Origin: Gordonia soli NBRC 108243
GTDB taxonomy: Bacteria > Actinomycetota > Actinomycetes > Mycobacteriales > Mycobacteriaceae
Direction: 5' to 3'
NCBI RefSeq assembly: GCF_000334455.1
Contig: NZ_BANX01000038.1
Location: 26,684 to 90,683, forward strand
DNA length: 64,000 nucleotides
The notes beneath the pieces were generated by a model. It had not been told where the DNA came from, ran no database searches, and saw only the letters and a list, made by a program, of their open reading frames with translations. Positions within the stretch are counted from its first letter, which is position 1. The number at the start of each line of letters is the position of its first letter. The position numbers and the translations under genes are program-made. Below, piece after piece: positions 1-7,655 of this stretch.

Positions 1-18
1 CCAAAGGAGATCACTCTC

Positions 19-654
19 GTGAAAACCGATTCTTACACCACTCTGAACCGTTGTTGCGCAATTGCTCTCGGCGGCATCGTGGCCACCGCACTACTCGCCG
101 GGTGCGGCGGTGACGGTGACTCCGCGTCCGCGTCCTCCAGCGCATCCGCGATCGACTCGTCGGGGACCTCGCTGACCGAGCACAACAACGCCGACGTCGA
201 GTTCAACTCGATGATGATCCCGCACCACCAGCAGGCCGTCACGATGGCCGGACTCGTCGACGAGCGCACCGACACCGCAGCCGTCCGCACGCTGGCGGCC
301 GAGATCAGCGCCGCGCAGGAGCCCGAGATCGCCTTGATGACAGCGCGTCTGCGCTCATGGGGCGTCGACACCACGATGTCGGACGACCACTCCGAGCACG
401 CGGGCCACGGTGGTCACGGTGGCATGGAAGGCATGCTCACCGACGATCAACTCGCGAAACTGCGGGCTGCTCGCGGGCCCGCCTTCGACAAGCTCTGGCT
501 CGAAGGCATGATCCGTCACCATGAGGGAGCCATCGCGATGGCGAACGCCGAGATGGCCGATGGCAAGGATGCTGCATCGAAGGTGTTGGCCCAGCAGATC
601 GCGGCCGCCCAGCGGGCGGAGATCGACCGGATGAAGAAGCTGCTCGGAGCGTGA
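19..654 (+). CDS. DUF305 family lipoprotein
   Basis: Small secreted lipoprotein of the DUF305 family, ferritin-like four-helix proteins often linked to copper handling; the exact role is unknown. The N-terminus has a basic start, a hydrophobic stretch and a lipobox LLAGC, so Cys at about residue 29 should be lipidated outside the membrane. After a Ser/Ala-rich linker the domain shows two paired-His helices, MMIPHHQQAV (about residue 66) and MIRHHEGAIAM (about residue 161), the hallmark of the family, with a His/Gly-rich stretch (about 122-138) between them that could bind metal. The GTG start at 19 is chosen because an AAAGGAG box lies at 3-9. It converges on the next gene across a strong hairpin. 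Family assignment is firm; the metal is inferred. Confidence 0.9.
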   Translation: MKTDSYTTLNRCCAIALGGIVATALLAGCGGDGDSASASSSASAIDSSGTSLTEHNNADVEFNSMMIPHHQQAVTMAGLVDERTDTAAVRTLAAEISAAQEPEIALMTARLRSWGVDTTMSDDHSEHAGHGGHGGMEGMLTDDQLAKLRAARGPAFDKLWLEGMIRHHEGAIAMANAEMADGKDAASKVLAQQIAAAQRAEIDRMKKLLGA

Positions 655-660
655 TCCGGT

Positions 661-699
661 GTCGGTGCCGGGTCGGGCAGCCGAGCGCCCGGCACCGAC
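661..699. terminator. Bidirectional stem-loop terminator
   Basis: A perfect 12-bp stem, GTCGGTGCCGGG at 661-672 pairing with CCCGGCACCGAC at 688-699, sits between two convergent genes. No U-tract follows, as is common in high-GC actinobacteria. Confidence 0.65.
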
Positions 700-716
700 C
701 CGGTGGTCCGAAGCGA

Positions 717-1790
717 CTACCGCCGCAACGGCAATCGCATCAGGTAGACCTGGTATCCCAGGTAGATCGAGTACGTGAAGTAGAGGGTGTTGCCCTTCGA
801 CCACGGGTGGATGTACGGGGCATACCCCGAGTACGGGTTGTTCTCCGGCACCACTGTCTCGCCGGACGACCATGGGCCCCAGGGGTTGTCGGCCGTGCGG
901 AGCACTACGCCGTTCTTGGTGGCGAGTGAGACGTACTTGCCGAGGTAGTCGTTGTAGGCCACCGACAACTCACCGCTCGGTGCCGGCATGATCGGGGTCG
1001 CGGACTCGGGGTTGTTGCGAACCCACTTGCCGTACGAGAAGTACTCGTACTTGCCGAGGTTCTCGATGTCCTTTTCGTTCACCCGGCTCAGATAGACTGC
1101 GCCCCAACGTCCGTCGGGTGTGCCGTAGGTGTAGACGGTGTTCCCGACCTTCAGGAACGCGGCCATCTGGAACTTGCGGTTGCCGCCTCCGTTGGGCCGA
1201 TAGGCGTTGACGCGTTGCCAGTCCTGGCCATTGTTGGACGACACTGCGAGCCCGGCGAAGTTGGTGTACCAGACACCCGGTTGGCCCCAGTGCTTCACGG
1301 ACATGTAGTTCAGGTACTGCTTGCCGTTGGCTGCGACGCCTGCGGTCGGGATGAGCGTGACCTCGCGCCGCAGGTTGGGCTTCAGCAGTCGCTTGGCATG
1401 GCCGGGGCGTCCCGCGTGACCGGTGAAGGTCATCCCGTCGGCCAGGTAGCGGTCACGGCTGCGCAGCAGCACATTGGACCGCCAGTAGAACAACTGGCCG
1501 TAGAGCAGCGACCAGCCGTTGAAGGACTGGGTGTCGCCGAATGCGGTGAGGATCTCGCCGCGGCCGTTGTCCCACATGACGCCGAGGTCGGTGCCCATGA
1601 TGTTGTAGCGGCCGACGGTGTCGTTGATCGCGCCCGGCCCCGTGAGTCGGGCGACGATCGAGCCCGGCGCTGCGGCGACGGGAGCCGCGGACGCGCTGGG
1701 TGCGGTGGCGAGGCCGACGATGAGCGAGGTCGATACAGCCGTCACCAGCCCGACTGTCCGCCACCGGGCTCGGGCGAGACGCGAGATCAT
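717..1790 (-). CDS. Secreted DUF4185 domain protein
   Basis: Predicted exported protein of 357 residues. The start at 1790 (MISRLARARWR) gives a normal signal peptide: basic N-region, hydrophobic core and an Ala-rich cleavage region near SASAAPVAA; an in-frame ATG 33 bp upstream would only add a non-conserved lead. The rest matches DUF4185, a beta-rich, glycosidase-like fold found in secreted actinobacterial proteins. Visible features are a repeated aromatic pattern typical of beta-propellers (DLGVMWDNGRGE, FGDTQSF, VYTYGTPDGRWG, YSGYAPYIHPW). No enzymatic activity can be claimed. It converges on the DUF305 gene. Confidence 0.85.
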   Translation of the reverse strand: MISRLARARWRTVGLVTAVSTSLIVGLATAPSASAAPVAAAPGSIVARLTGPGAINDTVGRYNIMGTDLGVMWDNGRGEILTAFGDTQSFNGWSLLYGQLFYWRSNVLLRSRDRYLADGMTFTGHAGRPGHAKRLLKPNLRREVTLIPTAGVAANGKQYLNYMSVKHWGQPGVWYTNFAGLAVSSNNGQDWQRVNAYRPNGGGNRKFQMAAFLKVGNTVYTYGTPDGRWGAVYLSRVNEKDIENLGKYEYFSYGKWVRNNPESATPIMPAPSGELSVAYNDYLGKYVSLATKNGVVLRTADNPWGPWSSGETVVPENNPYSGYAPYIHPWSKGNTLYFTYSIYLGYQVYLMRLPLRR

Positions 1791-1876
1791 GGCGTGGACC
1801 TTATCAAGACCTGAGAGCCGCACGTGCGTTCAGACCACTGAGCTCGATCCCACGTGCGTCGTCGCAGGTCAGGCGA

Positions 1877-2758
1877 TCACGCCTCTTTGTAGCGTCCCGT
1901 GGTGTCGGCGGTGGTGAAGTCGATCTGGGCCGCCGAGTTGTTCACGGCCGTGACGATCCCGGTGCCGAACGGCCCCTGCACGTCGTAGAGCGTCGCGGTG
2001 CTGACCGAGATGCCGTCGTCCTCGATGTGGGTGTCGGTCTCGATGCCCACCCGTTCACCGCCCGGGAGTCGGCTGAGGGCGACGGTCAGGTCGCAGTTGA
2101 TGAAGCCGATGCCGGTCGACCCCCAGTTGGACACCAGGCTCGTCGACTCCGCGCTGGTCACAGCTCGTTGGAAGGGAGTCAGCTCCTCGCCGACCACCGG
2201 CGGTGCGGACCGGGTCCACAGCCGCTTGCGATGCGGGGTCTGGTTGCTGCCCATGTCCTGATTCCATGCGGGGGCATCGGGATCCCGGTCGGGATCGTCG
2301 ACGCTGAACCACGGCATCAGGTCGTCCGGAGCGGCCGTCGGCGGATGGAAGGTGGACTCCTCCTCCGGCCGGGACCATCGCTCACCGGGCGGCGACTGGG
2401 ACTCCTGGAGGAACACGGTCGTCGCGCGGGCCACGACGATCTCCGCGTCGGCGTCCCCGCCACGGTCTCCGGGGTACTGCACGACCTCGGTCTCCGCGAC
2501 GGAGATCCGTCGACCGTCGCGAACGAGCCGGGAGCGGGTGGCCGTCGGAGCCTGGCGGGCGGCCTTGAACAGATCGATGGTGAACCGGGCCGGGCGGAAG
2601 CCGGGGCGGCTGAACTCGAGTTCGACATCGCGCGCCGCGATCGCGCACACGGCTGGGCCGTTCAGTGTCCCCGGCGCCCAGAGACTGCGCGAGAACTGCG
2701 TCGGCGTGAACAGACCGTCGGCGGTTGCCTCGAAGAATGCAATGGATGATGCCACCAC
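1877..2758 (-). CDS. Acyl-CoA thioesterase-like (hotdog) protein
   Basis: A 293-residue protein resembling the double-hotdog thioesterase family used in actinobacterial lipid metabolism. The N-terminal half starts with a segment resembling the first hotdog (FEATADGLFTPTQFSRSLWAPGTLNG) and contains RPARFTIDLFKAARQ, typical of the TesB-like N domain. The C-terminal half ends in a second hotdog with INCDLTVALSRLPGGE and an Asp/Glu-rich ETDTHIEDDG segment. The linker is acidic and Pro-rich. Substrate is unknown; it may hydrolyse acyl-CoA or only bind acyl groups. It stands alone, divergent from the HdeD-like gene. Confidence 0.75.
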   Translation of the reverse strand: MVASSIAFFEATADGLFTPTQFSRSLWAPGTLNGPAVCAIAARDVELEFSRPGFRPARFTIDLFKAARQAPTATRSRLVRDGRRISVAETEVVQYPGDRGGDADAEIVVARATTVFLQESQSPPGERWSRPEEESTFHPPTAAPDDLMPWFSVDDPDRDPDAPAWNQDMGSNQTPHRKRLWTRSAPPVVGEELTPFQRAVTSAESTSLVSNWGSTGIGFINCDLTVALSRLPGGERVGIETDTHIEDDGISVSTATLYDVQGPFGTGIVTAVNNSAAQIDFTTADTTGRYKEA

Positions 2759-2910
2759 GGTCCTTCCGCGACACGTTCGTCGGCGAGAGGTGGGCGGCCG
2801 TCGTCGGCGAGTGGTCCAGCTAGGGGCGACACGTCGCTGACGTGCACGTGTTTACGAGAGTGAAGAGGTAAACCAGGACGACAACGCCGACCGCGTACTA
2901 ATCTTCGCTC

Positions 2911-3471
2911 ATGACACTGGCAGATTACGCAAAGCAGATCCCGGATGAGCTGACGGGTGCGGTTCGGACGACGGTGATCGTCACCGCGATCGTCGGCATC
3001 GTGCTGGGCATCATCGCGCTGGTCTGGCCCGGCGCAACGTTGTTGGTCATCGCCATCCTCTTCGGTATCGCGTTGATCGCGACCGGCGTGTTCCGGCTCT
3101 ATCAAGCCTTCGCGGCGTCACTGTTGCCCGCCGGATGGCGTGTCTTCCTCGGCGTGCTGGGCGCGCTCATCCTGATCGCAGGCGTCATCGCCCTCTTCAA
3201 CCCGGCGGAGTCGCTCTGGCTGCTCGCCGTGTTCATCGGCATCGGCTGGATCTTCCAGGGCATCGGCGACGTGATCGCAGCGGCTTCGGGCTCCGCACAT
3301 GCTCCGCGATGGCTGCTCATCGTGTCCGGGATCATCTCGATCCTCGCCGGCATCGTCATGCTCTTCCTCCCGGGCCTCGCGATCTCGACCTTCCTCTGGG
3401 TTGCCGCGATCCTGCTGATCGCCATCAGTATCGCCAGCCTGTTCACGTTGCCGAAGAAGGTTGCTGCGTAG
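2911..3471 (+). CDS. HdeD family membrane protein (DUF308)
   Basis: Integral membrane protein of 186 residues with six hydrophobic helices arranged as three two-helix DUF308 repeats, as in HdeD, an acid-resistance-associated inner membrane protein of enterobacteria. In actinobacteria the function is not settled. The helices alternate with short Gly/Pro loops (IALVWPGATLLV, IALFNPAESLWL, VMLFLPGLAIST), each repeat carrying a similar 'P-[GA]-x-[TS]' turn. There is no good ribosome-binding site before the ATG, but a TAATCT box at 2899-2904 lies 7 bp upstream, so the mRNA could be leaderless; that is inference. It is followed by a repeat-bearing gap. Confidence 0.85.
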   Translation: MTLADYAKQIPDELTGAVRTTVIVTAIVGIVLGIIALVWPGATLLVIAILFGIALIATGVFRLYQAFAASLLPAGWRVFLGVLGALILIAGVIALFNPAESLWLLAVFIGIGWIFQGIGDVIAAASGSAHAPRWLLIVSGIISILAGIVMLFLPGLAISTFLWVAAILLIAISIASLFTLPKKVAA

Positions 3472-3547
3472 GCGTTGTCGGGTCGGCCGGGCTCGCGTTG
3501 GTTCGAGTTGGGGCTCGGACAGGGTTTCGGGCTCGGCCGGAGCTGAC

Positions 3548-3616
3548 CACAATCTGCCGTCCAGCAGGGCGTCGTGTGGATAGTGCACGCGACTCGGCGC
3601 TGGGCGGCAGTTTTTG
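3548..3616. repeat. Palindromic element copy R1
   Basis: About 69 bp. The left arm is CACAATCTGCCGTCCAGC, the right arm GCGCTGGGCGGCAGTTTTTG, and the two arms can pair. The centre reads GTGTGGATAGTGCACGCG. Related copies lie at 3677, 4486, 4766, 19929 and 20060; an isolated left arm remains at about 3651-3663. The gap 3472-3806 holds no gene, only these copies. Confidence 0.75.
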
Positions 3617-3676
3617 ACGGTGGTGAGGTGTGCCGGTGGTTCGACCAGAATCTGCTGTGCGGCCATCCGGCTTGTC

Positions 3677-3744
3677 CACAATCTGCCGCGGAGCGGGGCG
3701 TCGTGTGGATAAGTGCACGCGACCCGGTGCTGGGCGGCAGTTTT
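3677..3744. repeat. Palindromic element copy R2
   Basis: Same arms as R1 (CACAATCTGCCG and CGGCAGTTTT) with the centre GTGTGGATAAGTGCACGCG. It starts 129 bp after R1, a spacing close to the 131 bp between copies R5 and R6. Confidence 0.72.
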
Positions 3745-3806
3745 CGACCAGACCGGGACCGTCCGGCCAGGGGCGAACCGACCCGAGCCCGGTCGACCTG
3801 ACTGCG

Positions 3807-4406
3807 CTACGCCAACGCCAACCCGTCGATGGTCACCGACGCTCGGGCGGTCAGCGGATCGGGGTTCGTGGCGAGAACCGCGTCGATGGCGTCGAGCACG
3901 TCCCGACTGTGCGCCAGCTGTGCCCCGTCGATGAGTGTCTGACCTGTCGACGGTCCGGCGGGGGCGTCACCGCGGTGCACGACAGCCGCGCCGAGCAGAC
4001 GACGAGCCTGGTCCGGGTCGACATCCCAGAGCGCATCGGCGGTCATCAACCAGAGTCGTACCGCAGGCGGGTAGTCGTGCAGATGAACCAGTGCCCACGC
4101 CCAGTGCTTCGCGACGTCGACGGTGTCGGCCTCGCCGGGCCCGTGGGTGTTCACGTACTTGCCGTGGAGCTCGCTGCAGAGAGGCATGCTGTCGGCCCAC
4201 AGCTCCAGGTGCGACATGCAGCGCACGCAGTTGTGCAGATCGGACAGGTACCGCACCGAGTACGGCCCCTCGCGCCGCGACCTGATCTCGCGCAGCACCG
4301 AGAACTCGGCCAGAGCCTGCTCGTAGTCACCTGCCGCCAGGAGTGATGCGGCCTCCGCTTCGATCTCCTCGATCACCTCTCCAGTGTCGCTGACCGTCGG
4401 CTCCAC
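3807..4406 (-). CDS. Tetratricopeptide-like helical protein, function unknown
   Basis: A 199-residue soluble protein with a GTG start at 4406. It is mostly helical with TPR-like periodicity: LLAAGDYEQALAEFSVLREI (about residues 21-42), then repeats with Leu/Ala spacing around RYLSDLHNCVRCMSHLELW and AKHWAWALVHLHDYPPAVRLW. Such proteins usually act as protein-binding scaffolds. It carries no signal peptide or catalytic motif. It is isolated between two repeat-containing gaps, so the context gives no clue. It could be a partial remnant of a larger TPR protein, but the frame is intact. Confidence 0.7.
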   Translation of the reverse strand: MEPTVSDTGEVIEEIEAEAASLLAAGDYEQALAEFSVLREIRSRREGPYSVRYLSDLHNCVRCMSHLELWADSMPLCSELHGKYVNTHGPGEADTVDVAKHWAWALVHLHDYPPAVRLWLMTADALWDVDPDQARRLLGAAVVHRGDAPAGPSTGQTLIDGAQLAHSRDVLDAIDAVLATNPDPLTARASVTIDGLALA

Positions 4407-4485
4407 CGTGGCCGGATCGACGTGATCTGCCGCTGTCGGAGGGTGGTCGACGTGGCCGGGCCCGACTCGGGTCCTCGGTCCTGGT

Positions 4486-4554
4486 CACAATCTGCCGTGC
4501 AGCGGTGGATCGTGTGCAATATCCACTCGGCTCCTCGCTGGAGGGCAGTTTTTG
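4486..4554. repeat. Palindromic element copy R3 (core inverted)
   Basis: Arms CACAATCTGCCG and GGGCAGTTTTTG are in the same order as in R1, but the centre reads GTGTGCAATATCCACTCGG, that is, the GTGGATATTGCAC motif is in the reverse orientation. The gene-free stretch 4407-4971 holds R3, R4 and otherwise only unremarkable GC-rich sequence. Confidence 0.72.
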
Positions 4555-4765
4555 GTCGGGTCAGTCGGGTGTTGGTGGTCGCGTGTTGGGCTGCCCGCGC
4601 GGGCCCGGAAATCTGCCCGGGCTCATCTGAGATCTGCTCGCGGCCGGTTCGCGGGTGCCAATGCGGTCGCGGCGGCTTCCAGTCGGGCGCATTTCGGGGA
4701 TGTGGGTGCGGGTTTCAGGTGCGGGGTCCCGGCCGAGGGGGCTCGCGTGCCCGACAGAAGTCGGC

Positions 4766-4834
4766 CACAATCTGCCGTCCAGCCGGGGTTCGCGTGCAAT
4801 ATCCACTCGGCTCCTCGCTGGACGGCAGTTTTTG
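4766..4834. repeat. Palindromic element copy R4 (core inverted)
   Basis: Best-preserved copy: CTGCCGTCCAGC in the left arm pairs perfectly with GCTGGACGGCAG in the right arm, enclosing GCGTGCAATATCCACTCGG, again with the core reversed relative to R1, R2, R5 and R6. Confidence 0.75.
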
Positions 4835-4971
4835 GTCAGCACCCGACACCGGAAAGCACGCCGACCTGGTCCACCGCCCGAACCCAACCGCCCGAACCCA
4901 ACCGCACCAACGGCGACGGCCGCCGCCTCGTAATGAGGCAGCGGCCGTCGATGTTCGATGCAGTTACGCGA

Positions 4972-5928
4972 TCAGTACTGCGGCGGGTACTGCCCGCCAG
5001 CCGGTGCGGCATTCAGCGGAGCGATCTGGCCACCGGTGAAGAATCGGTAGGCGTAGACGCTCGCGATCGTGGTGACCGGAATGGTCACCAGCAGTCCGAG
5101 GCCACACAGGATGGCGCCGACGATGTTGAGACCGATGCTGGCCAGGGCCAGCAGCAACAGCGGCCCGACGTTCTTGCTGATGATCGAGAAGCTCTCCTTG
5201 ATACCGGAGATCGGGTCGAGTTGCTTGTCGACCACGAAGGTCAGGGCCCAGTACGTCAGGAACGCGAAGATGATGCCTGGGATGATGACGATGATCAGGC
5301 CGACGATGGTGCCGATCGCCACCAACAGCGCGGTGGCGATGATCGGTCCGTAGTTCCGGAACGCGAAGAAGGCGCCGAAGCCGGGCTTGCGCGCCTCGTT
5401 CTCGTCCAGCGCGCCGCGGATGAAGGCGGCAGAGAACAAGTACCCGACCAGGATCGAGATGATGCCGACGATGAAGGGGATCACCCAGCCGCCGTCACGT
5501 GAACTGGTGTTACTGATGACCTGCAGGATCGCGTTAATCACCCAGAAGGCCAACACGATGCCGATCCACGGGCCGACGTTGTCTTTGAAGCGATTCCAGC
5601 CGTAGCTGATCGCATCACCCACCGAGAACTGCTGCTGCGGAGCGAATCCCGGTGCGCCGTAACCTGCGGGAGCACCGTAGCCCGGACCCTGGTCTCCGGG
5701 GCCGTAGCCGGCCGGCGGAGGCGGGTACGCGCCCGGAGGCGGCGGGTTCGACCCCGGCGGGGGATACGCACCGGCCGGCGGGGGCGGGTACGCGCCCGGA
5801 GGCGGCGGGTTCGATCCCGGCGGCGGGTATGCACCGGGAGGGGGTGTGGAGCCCTGGGGCGGCGGGTACGCGGCGCCCTCGTCAGGGCCCGGAGTGCCGG
5901 GATTGGGCGGTTCGGGAGGAGTCGTCAT
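4972..5928 (-). CDS. Pro/Gly-rich N-terminus, multi-pass membrane protein
   Basis: A 318-residue protein. Residues 1 to about 100 are a low-complexity cytoplasmic tail of PPPG, SNPPPPGAYPPPPAG and GYGAPG repeats, common on actinobacterial membrane proteins and thought to mediate protein contacts. From about residue 103 (FSVGDAISYGWNRFKDNVG) follows a domain with about six membrane helices resembling the glycerophosphodiesterase-type membrane domain family, ending in GGQYPPQY. A 63-bp (21-residue) direct repeat in the tail can expand or shrink by slippage. No enzymatic motif is visible. It stands alone; function unknown. Confidence 0.8.
   Translation of the reverse strand: MTTPPEPPNPGTPGPDEGAAYPPPQGSTPPPGAYPPPGSNPPPPGAYPPPPAGAYPPPGSNPPPPGAYPPPPAGYGPGDQGPGYGAPAGYGAPGFAPQQQFSVGDAISYGWNRFKDNVGPWIGIVLAFWVINAILQVISNTSSRDGGWVIPFIVGIISILVGYLFSAAFIRGALDENEARKPGFGAFFAFRNYGPIIATALLVAIGTIVGLIIVIIPGIIFAFLTYWALTFVVDKQLDPISGIKESFSIISKNVGPLLLLALASIGLNIVGAILCGLGLLVTIPVTTIASVYAYRFFTGGQIAPLNAAPAGGQYPPQY
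5711..5836. repeat. In-gene 63-bp tandem repeat (proline-rich tail)
   Basis: Two near-identical copies with a 63-bp offset begin at 5711 and 5774 (GCCGGCGG.GGCGGGTACG...). They encode the repeated SNPPPPGAYPPPPAG unit of the membrane protein. Confidence 0.7.
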
Positions 5929-6125
5929 GGGAGGCAGGATAAGCGACGATCGCCCCGGTCAACAGCTTTTCACGCCTTATGTCGTGTCACGGGTGGACGA
6001 ACAGTCGATGTCGCCCGTTCGCTGTACGGTGTATCGCCGGAAAACGTCGGCGACCGTACCCCGCAGACCGGTCCGGTCGGCCCCGACGGTGGCCGGATTC
6101 GGGCGGCGCTGGCATCGTGAGACAG

Positions 6126-6659
6126 ATGAGTGACACCTATGACATCGGGAGCACGCCGGAGGGGTCGGACGGGGAGTACAGCCTCGACTCCGACGATCAA
6201 CTGCAGCCGGAGGACACCCTGGACGACCGAGGTGTCGACGATGTCCTCGACGAGGGCTTCTCGCCGCCCGACTACCCGCCCAGCGGCGCCCGACGCGGAC
6301 TGACGGCGGAGGAGCAGCGCGAGGGCGAGACGCTCGACGAGCGGTTGTCCGAGGAGACGCCCGATGTCGGGGCGACCGATCCGCTCGATGACATCGAACG
6401 TGACGAGCGGGCCCGCGAGACCGACTGGGAATCGCACGAGTCCGACAGTGACCCGGAGTTCCGCACCGATTGCGAGGTCGGCGACGAGCGCGCGGGTCGC
6501 CTGATCGCCCCGGACCGTGGCACCGGCCCGGACGTCGACAGCGAGGAGATCGCCATCGACGCCGGCATCGACGGTGCCGGGGCGTCTGCCGAGGAGGCCG
6601 CGGTGCACGCGATCGACGAGGCGGAGGTCGACCGACCGCTGCCCGACGATCAGATCTGA
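6126..6659 (+). CDS. DUF5709 family acidic protein
   Basis: A 177-residue, strongly acidic, probably largely disordered protein matching the actinobacterial DUF5709 family. The start MSDTYDIGS at 6126 follows the family pattern. Hallmarks are SLDSDDQLQPEDTLDDRGVDD near the start, LDEGFSPPDYPP, LDERLSEETPD, then ERAGRLIAPDRG and SAEEAAVHAIDEAEVD. The function is unknown in all members. It runs convergently into the Clp-N gene, whose 3' end overlaps it by 10 bp. Confidence 0.85.
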   Translation: MSDTYDIGSTPEGSDGEYSLDSDDQLQPEDTLDDRGVDDVLDEGFSPPDYPPSGARRGLTAEEQREGETLDERLSEETPDVGATDPLDDIERDERARETDWESHESDSDPEFRTDCEVGDERAGRLIAPDRGTGPDVDSEEIAIDAGIDGAGASAEEAAVHAIDEAEVDRPLPDDQI

Positions 6660-7381
6660 GCCAACGTCTCCTCGACGTGTGTGCGCGTCGCCGACGCCTC
6701 GGCGCCGACGGCATCGAGCACCGCCGCGACCGTCTCGTCGGTGAACAGCGCGATCAACAGGTGCTCGGTGCCGACGTAGTTGTGGCCCATGCCGACTGCG
6801 GTGGTCACCGTCGTCTCGAGGACTGCTTTCGATCGATCGTCGTACGGGACGAAGGCTCGGGCGGCCGGTGGCTCGTCGTCGGCAGGCGTCGACGCCTTGG
6901 GGGACGAGGCCCTGAGCAACTCGGCCAAGCGATCGGTGTCGACGTCCTGCGCTCGTAGGGCCAGCACGGCGAGGGACTCGGGCTCGGCGAAGAGACCCAG
7001 GGCGAGGTGTTCTGGCGTCACCGCCGCCGACTCTGCGGCGACTGCCGCCTCGTGCGCCGCCACGATGCTGTTCTTGGCCCGAGGGGTGAACCGCGCGAAC
7101 GGGTTCGCATCCGTGGGCGCGTCCTTCGCGCGGGCGACGAATCGCTTCTGCGCGGCCTGTTTGGTGACGCCCATGCTCGATCCGATCTCCGTCCAGGAGG
7201 CACCGTTTCGGCGTGCTTGGTCGACGAAGTGCCCGATCAGGCTGTCGGCGACGTCGCCGAGATGCTCGGCCGCGACGACCGCTCCCGACAACTGCTCGAG
7301 TGGCTCGTCGTGCACCTTCTGGATCGCCGCGATGAGGTCGTCGAGTCGGACATTGGTCAGGAGTCGTGGTTCCACAGCCAT
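6650..7381 (-). CDS. HTH plus Clp-N (ClpC/ClpA N-domain-like) protein
   Basis: A 243-residue protein with two parts. The N-terminal third carries a helix-turn-helix-like segment GASWTEIGSSMGVTKQAAQKRF (about residues 60-81), then a double Clp-N repeat: FTPRAKNSIVAAHEAA...TPEHLALGLF (about 98-130) and YDDRSKAVLETTVTTA...VGTEHLLIALF (about 180-212). Clp-N domains in ClpC bind adaptors and substrates; here there is no ATPase domain, so it may be a regulator that senses clients of the Clp machinery. The ATG at 7381 lies inside a 37-bp inverted repeat with a second palindrome just upstream, which suggests autoregulation. The family is fairly certain; the regulatory role is inferred. Confidence 0.85.
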   Translation of the reverse strand: MAVEPRLLTNVRLDDLIAAIQKVHDEPLEQLSGAVVAAEHLGDVADSLIGHFVDQARRNGASWTEIGSSMGVTKQAAQKRFVARAKDAPTDANPFARFTPRAKNSIVAAHEAAVAAESAAVTPEHLALGLFAEPESLAVLALRAQDVDTDRLAELLRASSPKASTPADDEPPAARAFVPYDDRSKAVLETTVTTAVGMGHNYVGTEHLLIALFTDETVAAVLDAVGAEASATRTHVEETLAQI

Positions 7382-7410
7382 GCGTCAACTCTAGGTTGAC
7401 GCATGGCTGT
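7374..7410. promoter_or_regulatory. Perfect 16-bp inverted repeat over the Clp-N gene start
   Basis: ACAGCCATGCGTCAAC (7374-7389), spacer TCTAG, then GTTGACGCATGGCTGT (7395-7410), a perfect palindrome. It spans the start codon of the minus-strand gene. It can act as an operator for the HTH protein, as an mRNA hairpin that hides the start, or both. Confidence 0.6.
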
Positions 7411-7411
7411 G

Positions 7412-7430
7412 CGTCAACCCTGGGTTGACG
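7412..7430. promoter_or_regulatory. Second GTCAAC/GTTGAC palindrome
   Basis: CGTCAACCC-T-GGGTTGACG, a perfect 9-bp inverted repeat. It shares the half-site GTCAAC with the neighbouring 37-bp palindrome, as expected for tandem operators of one regulator in front of the Clp-N gene. Confidence 0.55.
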
Positions 7431-7655
7431 ATGCGTCTGACCTGTATGAATGCACACTCGCGCAGAAACTGTCGGTGGGGTGTGATCAGCTTTCGTCGCG
7501 GGTACGAGGGTGATGTCCACGTCGCACGCGACCGTTCGCGGTCGATTCGTGACGGTCGCATCACGCCCTGCCCGCCGCGTTGACACCCCCGGAAGCGGCG
7601 GTGACGATGAAGACAGCTTCTGGTCCGGCCCGACCATCCCCCGCGGGAGGCAGCA

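Noticed and set aside
3548..3616. Palindromic copies as intrinsic terminators
   Set aside because: They have a T-run after the right arm, but six copies with a conserved centre and paired spacing, some far from gene ends, fit a repeat family better; a secondary terminator role is not excluded.
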